From CAZADS01 sp964483985 (lineage in GTDB: Bacteria > Pseudomonadota > Alphaproteobacteria > Thalassobaculales > Thalassobaculaceae): a stretch of 12,157 nt of DNA. Below, piece after piece: positions 1-6,859 of the stretch (position 1 is its first letter; every line of letters begins with the position of its first letter). The DNA lies in assembly GCA_964483985.1 (NCBI GenBank), contig CAZADS010000020.1:1-12157 (forward strand), given 5' to 3'. Both the position numbers and the translations under genes were made by a program. The notes under the pieces are model-generated. The model did no database searches, had not been told where the DNA came from, and saw only the letters and a program-made list of their open reading frames with translations.

Positions 1-2
1 CT

Positions 3-272
3 GCAGCTGTTCATTTAAAGGCTATAGAAAATGCTGTTAAAGCCAAAGGTAGCGGCGATATAACAGGCGCGGACGTGAAAGAAGGATTTGAGAAAATTAA
101 AGATTTCACGCTTGGCGGTTTTTTGCCACCCTTAGAAATCAATACAATAGACCATGAAGGTGGTGGTTGGGTACGTATCTTCAGGGTCGAAGGCGAGGGA
201 TTCAAACCTGTGACTGAATGGATGCGTGGTTATCGCGATGTTGTCATGGAGATGGTTAAGAAAGGCCATTAA
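3..272 (+). CDS. ABC transporter substrate-binding protein, C-terminal part (5' end outside window)
   Basis: The frame is open from the left edge (codons from base 3) to TAA at 270-272 and gives about 89 residues. It contains ITGADVKEGFEKIKDF followed by FLPPLEI, an aromatic/charged stretch ending in VRIFRVEG, and a C-terminus of the type EWMRGYRDVVMEMVKK. This is the usual end of type-1 periplasmic binding proteins of HAAT (LivJ/LivK-like) transporters, where 'G.lt.e.vr.alE.l.df' precedes a short beta segment and a charged tail. The protein would bind a small organic ligand in the periplasm and deliver it to the permease. A LivF-type ATPase gene follows after a 67-base gap on the same strand, which supports the call. 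The signal peptide and ligand pocket lie outside the window, so the ligand is unknown. A GTG at 75 could be read as a start but lies inside the conserved region and is not the real one. Confidence 0.78.
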   Translation, partial: AAVHLKAIENAVKAKGSGDITGADVKEGFEKIKDFTLGGFLPPLEINTIDHEGGGWVRIFRVEGEGFKPVTEWMRGYRDVVMEMVKKGH

Positions 273-339
273 TCACAATGCATTGGCCGGTTCATGATAT
301 TTGGGCCGGCCATACTCTTTTTGGAAAGCGAGCCTGCCA

Positions 340-1131
340 GTGCTTGTGTTGAACAATATTGAAGTCATTTACGATAACGTGATCCTTGTTCTAAAGGGCG
401 TTTCCATCGAAGCGAAAGAGGGTGGTATTACCACGGTACTTGGTGCAAATGGTGCTGGTAAGACGACCACACTTAAGGCTATATCAGGTGTCCTGCGTAC
501 CGAGCGTGGTGAGGTGACTCGAGGCTCTATTGAGTTTGCCGGAAATCGAATCGATCGGCTGAGGCCTCATGAAATTGTGAAATTGGGGATAGTACAGGTT
601 TTTGAAGGCAGGCGGGTTTTTGAACACCTGACGACAGATGAAAACTTAGTTGCGGGCGGGCATATACTTTCTAGTAATTCACAGTTGAACCAAAACAAGG
701 ATAGAGTTTACAGCTATTTCCCAAGAATAGCTGAACGACGTCATGTACAGGCAGGTTATCTTTCAGGGGGAGAACAACAAATGCTCGCGGTTGGGCGAGC
801 ACTTATGTCTGACCCATCTATGATTCTTTTAGATGAGCCATCCCTTGGGTTGGCGCCAATGATTGTGGAAGAAATTTTTGGAATAGTAAAACAACTCCGC
901 ACTCAGGAAAAGGTAACATTTCTAATCGTCGAGCAAAATGCTACCCTTGCCCTTGAGTTTTCCGATTTTGGTTATGTTTTGGAAAACGGTTCTGTTGTGC
1001 TTCAGGGGCCGGCTGGAGAATTAAGAGACAATTCGGATATTAAAGAATTCTATTTAGGAATTCAGGGGGAAGAAAAGCGAAGTTTTCGAGATGTTAAGCA
1101 CTATCGTCGTCGAAAACGTTGGCTGGCATAA
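340..1131 (+). CDS. livF: HAAT-family ABC transporter ATP-binding protein (LivF type)
   Basis: Cytoplasmic ATPase that powers a branched-chain-amino-acid-type importer. Counting from GTG at 340 (263 residues): Walker A GANGAGKT at 35-42, signature LSGGE at 141-145, Walker B MILLDEP at 161-167, and VEQN at 197-200 where other ABC proteins carry the switch histidine; Q in this place is normal for LivF. The C-terminus (about 238-263) continues past the usual YLG into a basic tail ending RDVKHYRRRKRWLA, a feature of a LivF subgroup I associate with proteobacterial loci encoding acyl-CoA synthetases. The GTG start is preferred because LVLNNIEVIYDN is the family's N-terminus and GGAAAG (323-328) lies upstream, although its 11-base spacing is long. 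A longer TTG start at 301 (276 residues) has no visible Shine-Dalgarno. The gene follows the substrate-binding protein and is probably its partner. The permeases and LivG would lie to the left. Substrate unknown. Confidence 0.9.
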   Translation: MLVLNNIEVIYDNVILVLKGVSIEAKEGGITTVLGANGAGKTTTLKAISGVLRTERGEVTRGSIEFAGNRIDRLRPHEIVKLGIVQVFEGRRVFEHLTTDENLVAGGHILSSNSQLNQNKDRVYSYFPRIAERRHVQAGYLSGGEQQMLAVGRALMSDPSMILLDEPSLGLAPMIVEEIFGIVKQLRTQEKVTFLIVEQNATLALEFSDFGYVLENGSVVLQGPAGELRDNSDIKEFYLGIQGEEKRSFRDVKHYRRRKRWLA

Positions 1132-1151
1132 TAGGCATTTTCATCCTATTA
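1129..1151 (+). terminator. Hairpin overlapping the livF stop codon, weak terminator candidate
   Basis: TAATAGG (1129-1135) and CCTATTA (1145-1151) are perfect 7-base complements around a 9-base loop. The left arm includes the stop codon. The stem is AT-rich and is followed only by GAATTTTATG, so the T-tract is poor. It may attenuate or end the transporter transcript before the pentapeptide gene 45 bases further on, but a chance hairpin is possible. Confidence 0.3.
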
Positions 1152-1195
1152 GAATTTTATGAGAACATGCTCTGACCGATTTTGTGGGATAGTAT

Positions 1196-2131
1196 ATGCG
1201 CCTTCCATTTTTTCCACAAAACCGAAGAAGGCGCCGCATGGTTTGGGCAGGGATTGGTATCTTTACATTAGTTATTGCCACTTTCATTGTTCTTATTTTA
1301 GTTTTATCCGGCCCTGGTGGTTATGATCCAAAGGATCTTGCAACTCTTAAAAATCAAAGGCAATGCAATAACTGTAATTTAATGGGTTCTTCTCTTTGGT
1401 GGGAGGATCTTAAAAATGGTAATTTGACCGGAGCTAACCTACGTCGATCAAACCTCTGGTGGACGGATTTAAGCAGAGCGGACCTGAGGGGAGCGGATCT
1501 TTCAGGAGCTAATGTTTGGTGGTCTACTCTAAATCATTCAAAGTTGGATAACGCTAAGTTGATTTGGGCAGTGTTAGGGAGAGCTGTAGCCGAAGATGCT
1601 AGTTTGAAGGGTGCAGATTTAACCAACGCTGACTTAAGCGGAACGACGCTAATTCGTGCAAACCTTACTAAAGCAACGCTGAGACGGACCAACATGCTTC
1701 AGGTAATTCTTACCGAAGCCGATCTTTCCTATGCTGATATGGAGGAGTCCATTCTCCATCTTGCAGATTTACGTAAAGCTAACTTAAACAACGTTAGATT
1801 AATTGGAGGGAGTTTAACTCGCACTGATCTTTCCGGAGCACGATTGAGCAATGCAGACCTTACCGGTGCGAATCTCAGCGAAGCAATACTAGTAAACGCT
1901 ATTGCTAATGGAGCAAATTTTAACCAGGCTGAATTGCCGAATGCAAATTTGACAGGGGCAAATTTAACAGGAGCAAGTTTTGTAGGAGCATCCCTTTGGG
2001 CAGTAAATTTTTCAAGGTCCGACCTTACTGATGTTGATTTTACAAATGCGGGAATGCCAGATGCTGTTTTTAAGGGCGCTAAACTTTGCCGAACAAAGCT
2101 ACCTCATGGAATAGATAATTCTGGTTGCTGA
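1196..2131 (+). CDS. Membrane-anchored pentapeptide-repeat protein with in-register tryptophans
   Basis: Protein of 311 residues. Residues 10-14 are five arginines, followed by one hydrophobic segment (about 16-38), consistent with an uncleaved N-terminal anchor with the basic side in the cytoplasm and the repeat domain outside. From about residue 62 to 302 the pentapeptide pattern A(D/N)LXX runs without a register break: the central Leu/Phe/Met position is met every fifth residue (L62, L67, L72 ... L297, L302), about 49 repeats or 12 turns of a right-handed quadrilateral beta-helix. Trp pairs lie at 68-69, 88-89 and 108-109, with W268 in the same 20-residue phase. Cysteines C57 and C60 just before the helix and C298 and C311 near its end could form disulfides in the periplasm. 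The tail KLPHGIDNSGC resembles ends seen in other membrane-attached pentapeptide proteins. Function unknown; there is no sign of a Qnr/MfpA-type gyrase-protection protein, which lacks a membrane anchor. The start ATG at 1196 has only a weak GTGGGA upstream; ATG at 1238 would cut away the arginine cluster. Confidence 0.9.
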   Translation: MRLPFFPQNRRRRRMVWAGIGIFTLVIATFIVLILVLSGPGGYDPKDLATLKNQRQCNNCNLMGSSLWWEDLKNGNLTGANLRRSNLWWTDLSRADLRGADLSGANVWWSTLNHSKLDNAKLIWAVLGRAVAEDASLKGADLTNADLSGTTLIRANLTKATLRRTNMLQVILTEADLSYADMEESILHLADLRKANLNNVRLIGGSLTRTDLSGARLSNADLTGANLSEAILVNAIANGANFNQAELPNANLTGANLTGASFVGASLWAVNFSRSDLTDVDFTNAGMPDAVFKGAKLCRTKLPHGIDNSGC

Positions 2132-2187
2132 TCCACTGATAGGTAAAGTAGTGCTAGAATTTACGGGGTCAAAAAAGTATTGACAGT

Positions 2188-2261
2188 CTAGGCTATTTTG
2201 CTCGACAAAGGTATAACGCTTCTGGATATCTGGAAAAAAGATAGCCGTTAAAATAGGCTAG
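2188..2261. repeat. Imperfect inverted repeat in a convergent intergenic region
   Basis: CTAGGCTATTTT (2188-2199) and AAAATAGGCTAG (2250-2261) are complementary at 11 of 12 positions, separated by 50 bases. It lies in the 249-base gap between the pentapeptide gene (+) and the MAPEG gene (-), so it might help end transcription from both sides, but there is no compact GC stem with a T-tract. The rest of this gap shows nothing recognisable. Confidence 0.3.
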
Positions 2262-2380
2262 TAGCGATTTGAAAAATACAGACCCGCCGTAGCCAGCACC
2301 CTAGAGATCAAATATCATTAATCGCCAACATTAGACAAACGTGCTTCCTTTTGTGTTTAAAATTGGATGCCTTGGGTTCG

Positions 2381-2767
2381 TTATATTAGTTGTAAGAAGA
2401 TTAAAATAAGACCTGCAAGTCCAACAGCCCATGCACCAGTTCTCAACCAAGGAATTCCAATTATATATATAGCGGCATAGACAATGCGCCCCCAAAAAAA
2501 GAGCTGCGCACCGAGTATCGTCATGTCGTTTGATATGTTCATCGCCCTTGCGACGAATACCAATATGGCAAAAATAACCAGGCTTTCGAGCATATTGCGA
2601 TGCGCTCTTTGTGCTCTGCCACTCCAGCCTACTATCGCGGCTAGATCCTCACGGTTCCCTGCTAAGGCGGGCAACCCGACTTGGAGCATGGCGCCTAGTA
2701 CCGCGATCACCATCTGTATGACGGTTAGCGCTAGAGTCCATATAAGAAGATCTAATTCATTAGACAT
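2381..2767 (-). CDS. MAPEG-family integral membrane protein
   Basis: Protein of 128 residues with four likely membrane helices (about 7-28, 60-76, 84-106, 110-127). The motif GRAQRAHRNMLESL at 50-63, between helix 1 and helix 2, matches the RAxRAxxNxxE signature of MAPEG proteins (microsomal glutathione transferase-like; bacterial members are often annotated as hypothetical). Length fits the bacterial family (about 125-140). MAPEG proteins are membrane-bound, often trimeric, and several conjugate glutathione to lipophilic electrophiles or reduce lipid peroxides; whether this one does so is inference. The start ATG is preceded by AAAGGAAAGAGAG on the coding strand, a good ribosome-binding site. 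It lies 68 bases downstream of the Sir2 gene on the same strand and could be co-transcribed with it, with no evident functional link. Confidence 0.85.
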   Translation of the reverse strand: MSNELDLLIWTLALTVIQMVIAVLGAMLQVGLPALAGNREDLAAIVGWSGRAQRAHRNMLESLVIFAILVFVARAMNISNDMTILGAQLFFWGRIVYAAIYIIGIPWLRTGAWAVGLAGLILIFLQLI

Positions 2768-2835
2768 TACTCTCTTTCCTTTCTTTAATTAAAAACGGCT
2801 CAATTCTCACGTTTGAAAAAATATCCTATTGTGAG

Positions 2836-3597
2836 TTATAATATGGCTTTAGACATTATTTCCCCGATTTCGTTATTGAGAACTAAGTCGGCATGATGAT
2901 CTAACGGTGTGGAATCGCGATTAAGAATTATTAATTTGGCTCCGTTACGTTTGGCTACCAATGGAAAAGACGCAGCAGGATATACTACCAAAGATGATCC
3001 GATTGCGATGAATAAATCACACGCTAAAGTTTCTTCTTCGGCTCGTTGCATTGGCACCGCGGGCATGGATTGTCCGAACGAGATTGTTGCCGTTTTTACA
3101 ATTCCCGAGCACGATCTGCAATGAGGTAATTCACCTCGACCAATAAAACTTTGCTTTATAATATCAAGCTCATGCCTCAGACCGCACTCCAGACACGAGG
3201 CATATGTAGAGTTTCCATGTAATTCTATTACTTTGGTTGGATCAATTCCTGACTCCTGATGTAGATTATCAATATTCTGAGTAATGATAGCAGAAACTTT
3301 TTTGCGATCGACTAATTCAGCTATCGCCTGATGGCCTAAATTTGGTTTGGCTTCTCGTATCGTATCGTCTATCGCAAACTTGCGTCGCCAGGCCTCTCGT
3401 CTCATTTCTTCGCTCGCCATGAAATCCTGAAAATCTATTGGAGCCATTTGGGTCCAGAGTCCACTGGGGCTTCGAAAATCGGGAATTCCAGACTCGGTGG
3501 ATATTCCAGCGCCGGTGAAGACAACCGCACGTGAGCAATCTTCAATAATAGAAGCCAACGCCGCCGAAGGAGAAAGTGTAGGATCTAAACCGTGCAT
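2836..3597 (-). CDS. Sir2-family NAD-dependent protein deacylase
   Basis: Bacterial sirtuin (often annotated CobB or NpdA) that removes acetyl or other acyl groups from protein lysines using NAD+, giving nicotinamide and O-acyl-ADP-ribose. Counting from ATG at 3597 (253 residues): NAD-binding GAGISTESGIPDFRS at 29-43, TQNIDNLH at 106-113, catalytic H127 in ELHGN, a zinc site of C135/C138 and C160/C163, GSS at 200-202, and NRDSTPLD at 226-233. All catalytic elements are present. PDFR after the first motif differs from the form usual in class III (SIRT5-like) desuccinylases, so a plain deacetylase is the more likely reading. A GTG at 3648 gives 270 residues, but the extra 17 residues do not look like family sequence; the ATG start has a weak AAGG upstream and gives the usual length. 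It is divergent from the LLM gene at 3795 and upstream of the MAPEG gene. Confidence 0.93.
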   Translation of the reverse strand: MHGLDPTLSPSAALASIIEDCSRAVVFTGAGISTESGIPDFRSPSGLWTQMAPIDFQDFMASEEMRREAWRRKFAIDDTIREAKPNLGHQAIAELVDRKKVSAIITQNIDNLHQESGIDPTKVIELHGNSTYASCLECGLRHELDIIKQSFIGRGELPHCRSCSGIVKTATISFGQSMPAVPMQRAEEETLACDLFIAIGSSLVVYPAASFPLVAKRNGAKLIILNRDSTPLDHHADLVLNNEIGEIMSKAIL

Positions 3598-3782
3598 GGA
3601 CCTTGTCTGTTCTATTGGAAACCAGAATGGAGTCAATAATTTTCGCACATTTTAACCAAGCGTGAAACCAATCATTCATAAATTAAGTAAACAGACTTTA
3701 CCTAAAATTAATTCTGCAATAAATGGTCTTTTAAAAGAATGAATTGTTTCCATATCGGGATATAGTTTGAAGCGTTCTAAGA

Positions 3783-3790
3783 AAGGAGGA
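3783..3790 (+). promoter_or_regulatory. Strong ribosome-binding site for the 3795 gene
   Basis: AAGGAGGA at 3783-3790 is close to the ideal anti-16S match and sits 4 bases before ATG 3795. It fixes that start and suggests efficient translation. A 12-base perfect palindrome TCTTTTAAAAGA lies upstream at 3727-3738 in the gap shared with the divergent sir2 gene. Confidence 0.6.
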
Positions 3791-3794
3791 CAAA

Positions 3795-4706
3795 ATGGGT
3801 GTTATGAGACCAGCCGTTTCACTAGCAGCAGTTCCCCGTCGTAGGGATCGAATTATTGAAATTGCCGGGGAAATAGAGACGAGGGGTTTTGCAGGTATTT
3901 ATTTGCCATCTATATCTGACAATCTATCTTTGGCCATGGCGTTAGCTCTTAGTACCCAACGCATCCGGTTTGGAACTTCGGTGACGCCTATCTATTGGCG
4001 CAGTGTGGTGGACTATGCGCAAACGGCTGGTTTTATTCACGAAGTATCAAAGGGAAGATTCAGTTTTGGAATAGGAGTTAGTCATGAGCCAGCGCATTCC
4101 CGCTTCGGAGTAAACCCTGGTAAACCTTTGAGTGACATCCGAAGATTTTTGAATGATTTTAAATCGGTAGATCGAGTTGGCGACCTTCCTCCAATAATTT
4201 TGGCTGCTTTGCGAGGAAAAATGATTGAACTTGCGGGTGAAATTGGAGATGGGCTTGTGTTTGCCAATGGTGTTCGTTCGTTTATGTCGGCATCTCTATC
4301 AATTTTACCTCCGGAAAAAAGACAGAATGAAAAGTTTTTTATAGGGAATATGATTCCAACATGTATTTCTGATGATTTAGATGCCGCCAAAGCAACCAAT
4401 CGTAGGACGTTGATTGGTTATGCTAAGTTACCGAATTATCGAAACTATTGGCGGGAGGCAGGTTACGCGGAAGAAATGGAAGGAATAGAATATGCGCTAA
4501 AGGAAGGGAATCCGGAGAGAATCCCCGACTTTTTGAGTGATAAATGGTTAGAGGACACCACTCTGTTTGGTCCCCCGGCGAGAGTTTTAGAGAGTCTGGA
4601 GGCTTGGTACGATTGCGGTATTAAAACGCCAATTCTGGTGCCATCTTCGGTAGAAGGAAATCAATTTACCGCATTTAAGGAATTGTTTGAGTTGTTTGAC
4701 GAATAG
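3795..4706 (+). CDS. LLM-class (luciferase-like) flavin or F420-dependent oxidoreductase, short form
   Basis: Protein of 303 residues with the luciferase-like TIM-barrel pattern: an early strand GFAGIYLPS (31-39), STQRIRFGTSVTPIYWRS (53-70), which is the usual 'T.RirlGt.v.p.y.R.p' strand-loop, SKGRFSFGIGVSHEP (85-99), the 'grf.lGiG.s' strand, and PPIILAALRGKMIELAGEIGDG (132-153), the late barrel motif typical of F420-type members. Cofactor (FMN or F420) and substrate cannot be decided from sequence. Between the GVNPGKP segment and PPIILAAL there are only about 20 residues, where many LLM proteins carry a longer substrate-proximal insertion, so this is a compact member. Gene composition is AT-rich; 4321-4380 has 17 G/C of 60 by hand count. 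The neighbour to the right is a convergent tRNA-Gln, so the gene is probably monocistronic. A TauD gene follows on the same strand 612 bases later. Confidence 0.85.
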   Translation: MGVMRPAVSLAAVPRRRDRIIEIAGEIETRGFAGIYLPSISDNLSLAMALALSTQRIRFGTSVTPIYWRSVVDYAQTAGFIHEVSKGRFSFGIGVSHEPAHSRFGVNPGKPLSDIRRFLNDFKSVDRVGDLPPIILAALRGKMIELAGEIGDGLVFANGVRSFMSASLSILPPEKRQNEKFFIGNMIPTCISDDLDAAKATNRRTLIGYAKLPNYRNYWREAGYAEEMEGIEYALKEGNPERIPDFLSDKWLEDTTLFGPPARVLESLEAWYDCGIKTPILVPSSVEGNQFTAFKELFELFDE

Positions 4707-4788
4707 GTGAATTATTTGGAATCTTTATTTCTGTCTTTTTCTTATCCATTTGTTGATGACCGTATGTACCTCTCCTATCAGTTTAACA

Positions 4789-4862
4789 TGGCTGGGGAAC
4801 CTGGATTCGAACCAGGACCGACGGAGTCAGAGTCCGCTGTACTGCCGTTATACTATTCCCCA
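4789..4862 (-). tRNA. trnQ: tRNA-Gln (anticodon CTG), with encoded CCA
   Basis: On the minus strand the 74 bases fold as a full cloverleaf: acceptor TGGGGAA with TTCCCCA (7 bp), D-arm GTA/TAC enclosing TAACGGCAG, anticodon stem GCGGA/TCCGT with loop CTCTGAC (anticodon CTG, reading CAG), a 4-base variable loop CGGT, T-arm CCTGG/CCAGG with loop TTCGAAT, discriminator G and an encoded 3' CCA. The acceptor beginning U-G is typical of glutamine tRNAs. It stands alone between a convergent LLM gene and a TauD gene. No clear promoter or terminator hairpin is visible around it. Confidence 0.95.
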
Positions 4863-5267
4863 TGAACCTTTAAAAACAAATAACTAACCCAACCTAGAAA
4901 GATTTTGTACCTTTTGTATTCAGCTTTTATCTCAGTCTATCAGGGTCATGTCATTTTTAGGAAGACGTTTTTTATTCATTTTAATGACATAAGGCCTTGT
5001 TTTTTCCAGTATCTGGGCCCGTGTCTATCAGTCCGCGCGCCTCTCAGGTGAGAATGATCTGAGGTTCATGAGACGGTAATAATCATCATAAAATATGCTA
5101 AATAAAAATAAATTAGGATAACCAAATCTCTTACCGATGATTCAGGAAAGTGACTATCTAAGAAGGTGCTTTCTCCATTGTGATTGCCGATTGAGGCAGA
5201 AAGTTTTAATTTGTCAGTCGCTAAGGAAGAAGGCCCGTGGCTAGCAAACTCTACTAAGCGTGTTGAT
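4863..5267. other. Gene-free region between tRNA-Gln and the TauD gene
   Basis: About 400 AT-rich bases. The only structure I see is a distant inverted repeat ATGTCATT (4948-4955) / AATGACAT (4983-4990) and a small CTCAGGTGAG near 5042. Open frames on the minus strand here run into the antisense of the 5319 gene and show no family resemblance. The promoters of the tRNA (-) and of the 5319 gene (+) should lie here, but no convincing -35/-10 pair stands out. Confidence 0.4.
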
Positions 5268-5301
5268 AGCCAAAAATGTAAACACATTAATGCTTTTGGC
5301 T
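5268..5301 (+). promoter_or_regulatory. Compound hairpin just upstream of the TauD gene's ribosome-binding site
   Basis: AGCCAAAA (5268-5275) pairs perfectly with TTTTGGCT (5294-5301). Inside it ATGT (5276-5279) pairs with ACAT (5284-5287) around loop AAAC, leaving TAATGC as a one-sided bulge. The structure ends about 10 bases before GGAG (5312-5315) and 17 bases before ATG 5319, so it would be in the leader RNA. It might affect translation or mRNA stability, or be an operator at the DNA level. Function is inference. Confidence 0.4.
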
Positions 5302-5318
5302 GCAGGGGGTAGGAGCGA

Positions 5319-6284
5319 ATGAGTGATGTTAATACAATGTCTGCAATCTGTGTGGTCCCATCTGGCGAGGCGTTGGGCGCTGAAGTTCGTGGGATAGATT
5401 TTGCTCGTCCAGTGCCTGGCGATGTACGTGACCAGATCGTCAAGATTTGGGGGGATCACTTAGTCCTTCTGTTTCGCGGACAAAAATTAGATGATGATAA
5501 ACTACTCGCAACAGCAGAGCTGTTTGGTGGTCACCAAACAGCCAAATCGAGAGATTTCTTTTTGCAAGCGGGCATCAAGGCAGGGGAGAATGATCGTGTC
5601 GCGACTCGACCCGGAATTTCCATAATTTCGAACGTGGATTCGCATGGCAGGGCGGGACTTGCTTCCGAAGCTGACCGAAGTTTGAGCTTGAAATGGCATT
5701 CGGACAACTCCTACGTCGAGGTCCCGCCGAACGGGAGTTTGCTGCACGCACATATCGTACCGGTTGATGGCGGTGGGGAGACATCATTTAGTAACCAGTA
5801 TCTTGCGTATGAAAATTTGTCTGAGGAACTGAAAGCTGCGATCGAAGGCAAACATTGTGTTCATGACGACCATCGGAATACATCAGCCAAACTGCGACCA
5901 ACAAAAAATGCCCCAAAAACTCGCTACGACATTACGGGACCTGCACACCCTCTCGTCCGAATTCATCCCGTTACCGGAAAAAAAGCGCTTTATCTTGGCC
6001 GCCATTACGAATGGCCATCAAGTTACATAGTCGAATTAAACGATGAGGCTAGTGAGGCGCTTTTGGAAAAACTTTGGATTGCCGCAACACATCATTCTCT
6101 GAAATGGACGCATAATGATTGGCAGATCGGGGACCTGCTGATGTGGGATAACCGGTGTACTATGCATGCCCGTGCACCAGTCGATCATTCCCAAGCCCGT
6201 ATTTTGCACCGGACCTTGATCAAGGGAGATCCGGTAATTTCTGCCTGGAACGATCCATCTCCTGTGGGTGGAGTAGACTTCTAG
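5319..6284 (+). CDS. TauD/TfdA-family Fe(II)/2-oxoglutarate-dependent dioxygenase
   Basis: Protein of 321 residues. Members hydroxylate a small substrate (for example taurine, other sulfonates, aryloxyacetates) next to a heteroatom, converting 2-oxoglutarate and O2 to succinate and CO2; products then break down. The N-terminus LGAEVRGIDFARPV (19-32) and LLFRGQKL (50-57) are the family opening. The iron ligands are H127 and D129 in WHSDNSY and H283 in MWDNRCTMHAR (276-285 region). R294 and R298 in ARILHRT are candidates for binding the 2-oxoglutarate carboxylate. HPLVRIHPVTGKKALYLG (210-227) is the usual central strand block. Complete, with AGGAG upstream of ATG 5319. It is GC-richer in its middle (5701-5760 has 36 G/C of 60 by hand count) than its AT-rich flanks. 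A TRAP-permease relic lies downstream on the same strand, suggesting the pair once formed an uptake-plus-oxidation unit. Substrate unknown. Confidence 0.92.
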   Translation: MSDVNTMSAICVVPSGEALGAEVRGIDFARPVPGDVRDQIVKIWGDHLVLLFRGQKLDDDKLLATAELFGGHQTAKSRDFFLQAGIKAGENDRVATRPGISIISNVDSHGRAGLASEADRSLSLKWHSDNSYVEVPPNGSLLHAHIVPVDGGGETSFSNQYLAYENLSEELKAAIEGKHCVHDDHRNTSAKLRPTKNAPKTRYDITGPAHPLVRIHPVTGKKALYLGRHYEWPSSYIVELNDEASEALLEKLWIAATHHSLKWTHNDWQIGDLLMWDNRCTMHARAPVDHSQARILHRTLIKGDPVISAWNDPSPVGGVDF

Positions 6285-6338
6285 ACAAAGGATCTTCACG
6301 TCACGGATGCCAGCCTCTTTGTCCCTAATATTTTTAAT
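6284..6338 (+). terminator. Possible terminator after the TauD gene
   Basis: GACAAAG (6284-6290) is perfectly complementary to CTTTGTC (6317-6323), starting at the last base of the stop codon, with a 26-base loop and a following AT-rich run CTAATATTTTTAATTT. The loop is long and the stem short, so it is only a candidate. Confidence 0.3.
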
Positions 6339-6431
6339 TTCTCGTTCCGAGGTTCATATATACTAACCCGATGTAGATTGGATCATAGGTAAAGTTTTGA
6401 ATGATTTGGATGCACATCGCCATCTTTTAGA

Positions 6432-6749
6432 ACTATGATAGACAATGCGCCTAATTAATTGATGTTTGTTCCCGTATTAAAGCCCACTGCCGAATCACTC
6501 GGTATTGATCCCGTTCATTTTGTGGTTGCCACAGTATTGATCTCCTTATTGGATTAATTGCTTCTCCATACGGGTCGATTACGCACTCTTCTTTTTAGGT
6601 TTTCTAATGTACCAATTAAAGAGTACTAACACTGAATTTGGGCTATCTTTTTGGCTACGGTTTGTATTTTACCCGCTGTGACGCTTTGCCCACCATTGAC
6701 CATGTGGTTGACTGATAAGATAATGGCAATGATAAACTGTTATATTTAA
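6432..6749 (+). pseudogene. dctM: Relic of a TRAP transporter large permease (DctM-like), C-terminal part
   Basis: No intact gene is present, but the plus strand encodes a broken DctM C-terminus. In frame with 6462 it reads DNAPN, a stop (6456-6458), then FVPVLKPTAESLGIDPVHF (from 6465), matching the DctM '(l/f)vPvllP.a..lGIDPvhFG' block. After TAA at 6555-6557 the next part continues in another frame from 6548 as IGLIASPYG, the DctM 'iGl.tPP.G' motif. The first frame then resumes with NVPIKE (6606-6623), stops at 6627 and 6633, and ends with PPLTMWLT (6690-6713), the usual 'fPpLtlWLP' end, before TAA at 6747. Motif order and spacing agree with DctM, the 12-14-helix permease subunit importing carboxylates or sulfonates with sodium. 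At least four stops and a frameshift make it non-functional. The N-terminal two thirds and the DctP/DctQ partners were not found. Family motifs are from memory. Confidence 0.72.
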
Positions 6750-6859
6750 CGTATGGTTAGTCTTTGTATTCTCTTGACTGTAGCAATGTTTGGGCGCCAG
6801 CGTCGATATTCTTAGAGTAGAATACAGAAGATTGGATGCATTATAAACTGCGAAAATAT

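Noticed and set aside
1196..2131. Repetitive A(D/N)LXX codons read as a DNA repeat array
   Set aside because: The periodicity is at protein level (pentapeptide repeats); the DNA shows no near-identical tandem units or CRISPR-like spacing.
2180..2202. Perfect TTGACA -35 box at 2180-2185
   Set aside because: No acceptable -10 box at 16-18 bases and no gene downstream on that strand before the convergent MAPEG gene.
3598..3648. Longer Sir2 start at GTG 3648
   Set aside because: ATG 3597 gives the normal sirtuin length and the extra residues look like non-coding translation; not fully excluded.
3727..3738. Palindrome TCTTTTAAAAGA between the divergent sir2 and LLM genes
   Set aside because: A, T-dominated self-complementary strings are frequent by chance in this AT-rich DNA; noted only as a weak operator possibility.
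5066..5443. Minus-strand open frame of about 125 codons overlapping the start of the TauD gene
   Set aside because: About a third is antisense to the well-supported dioxygenase, the protein matches no family I recognise, and no ribosome-binding site precedes it.
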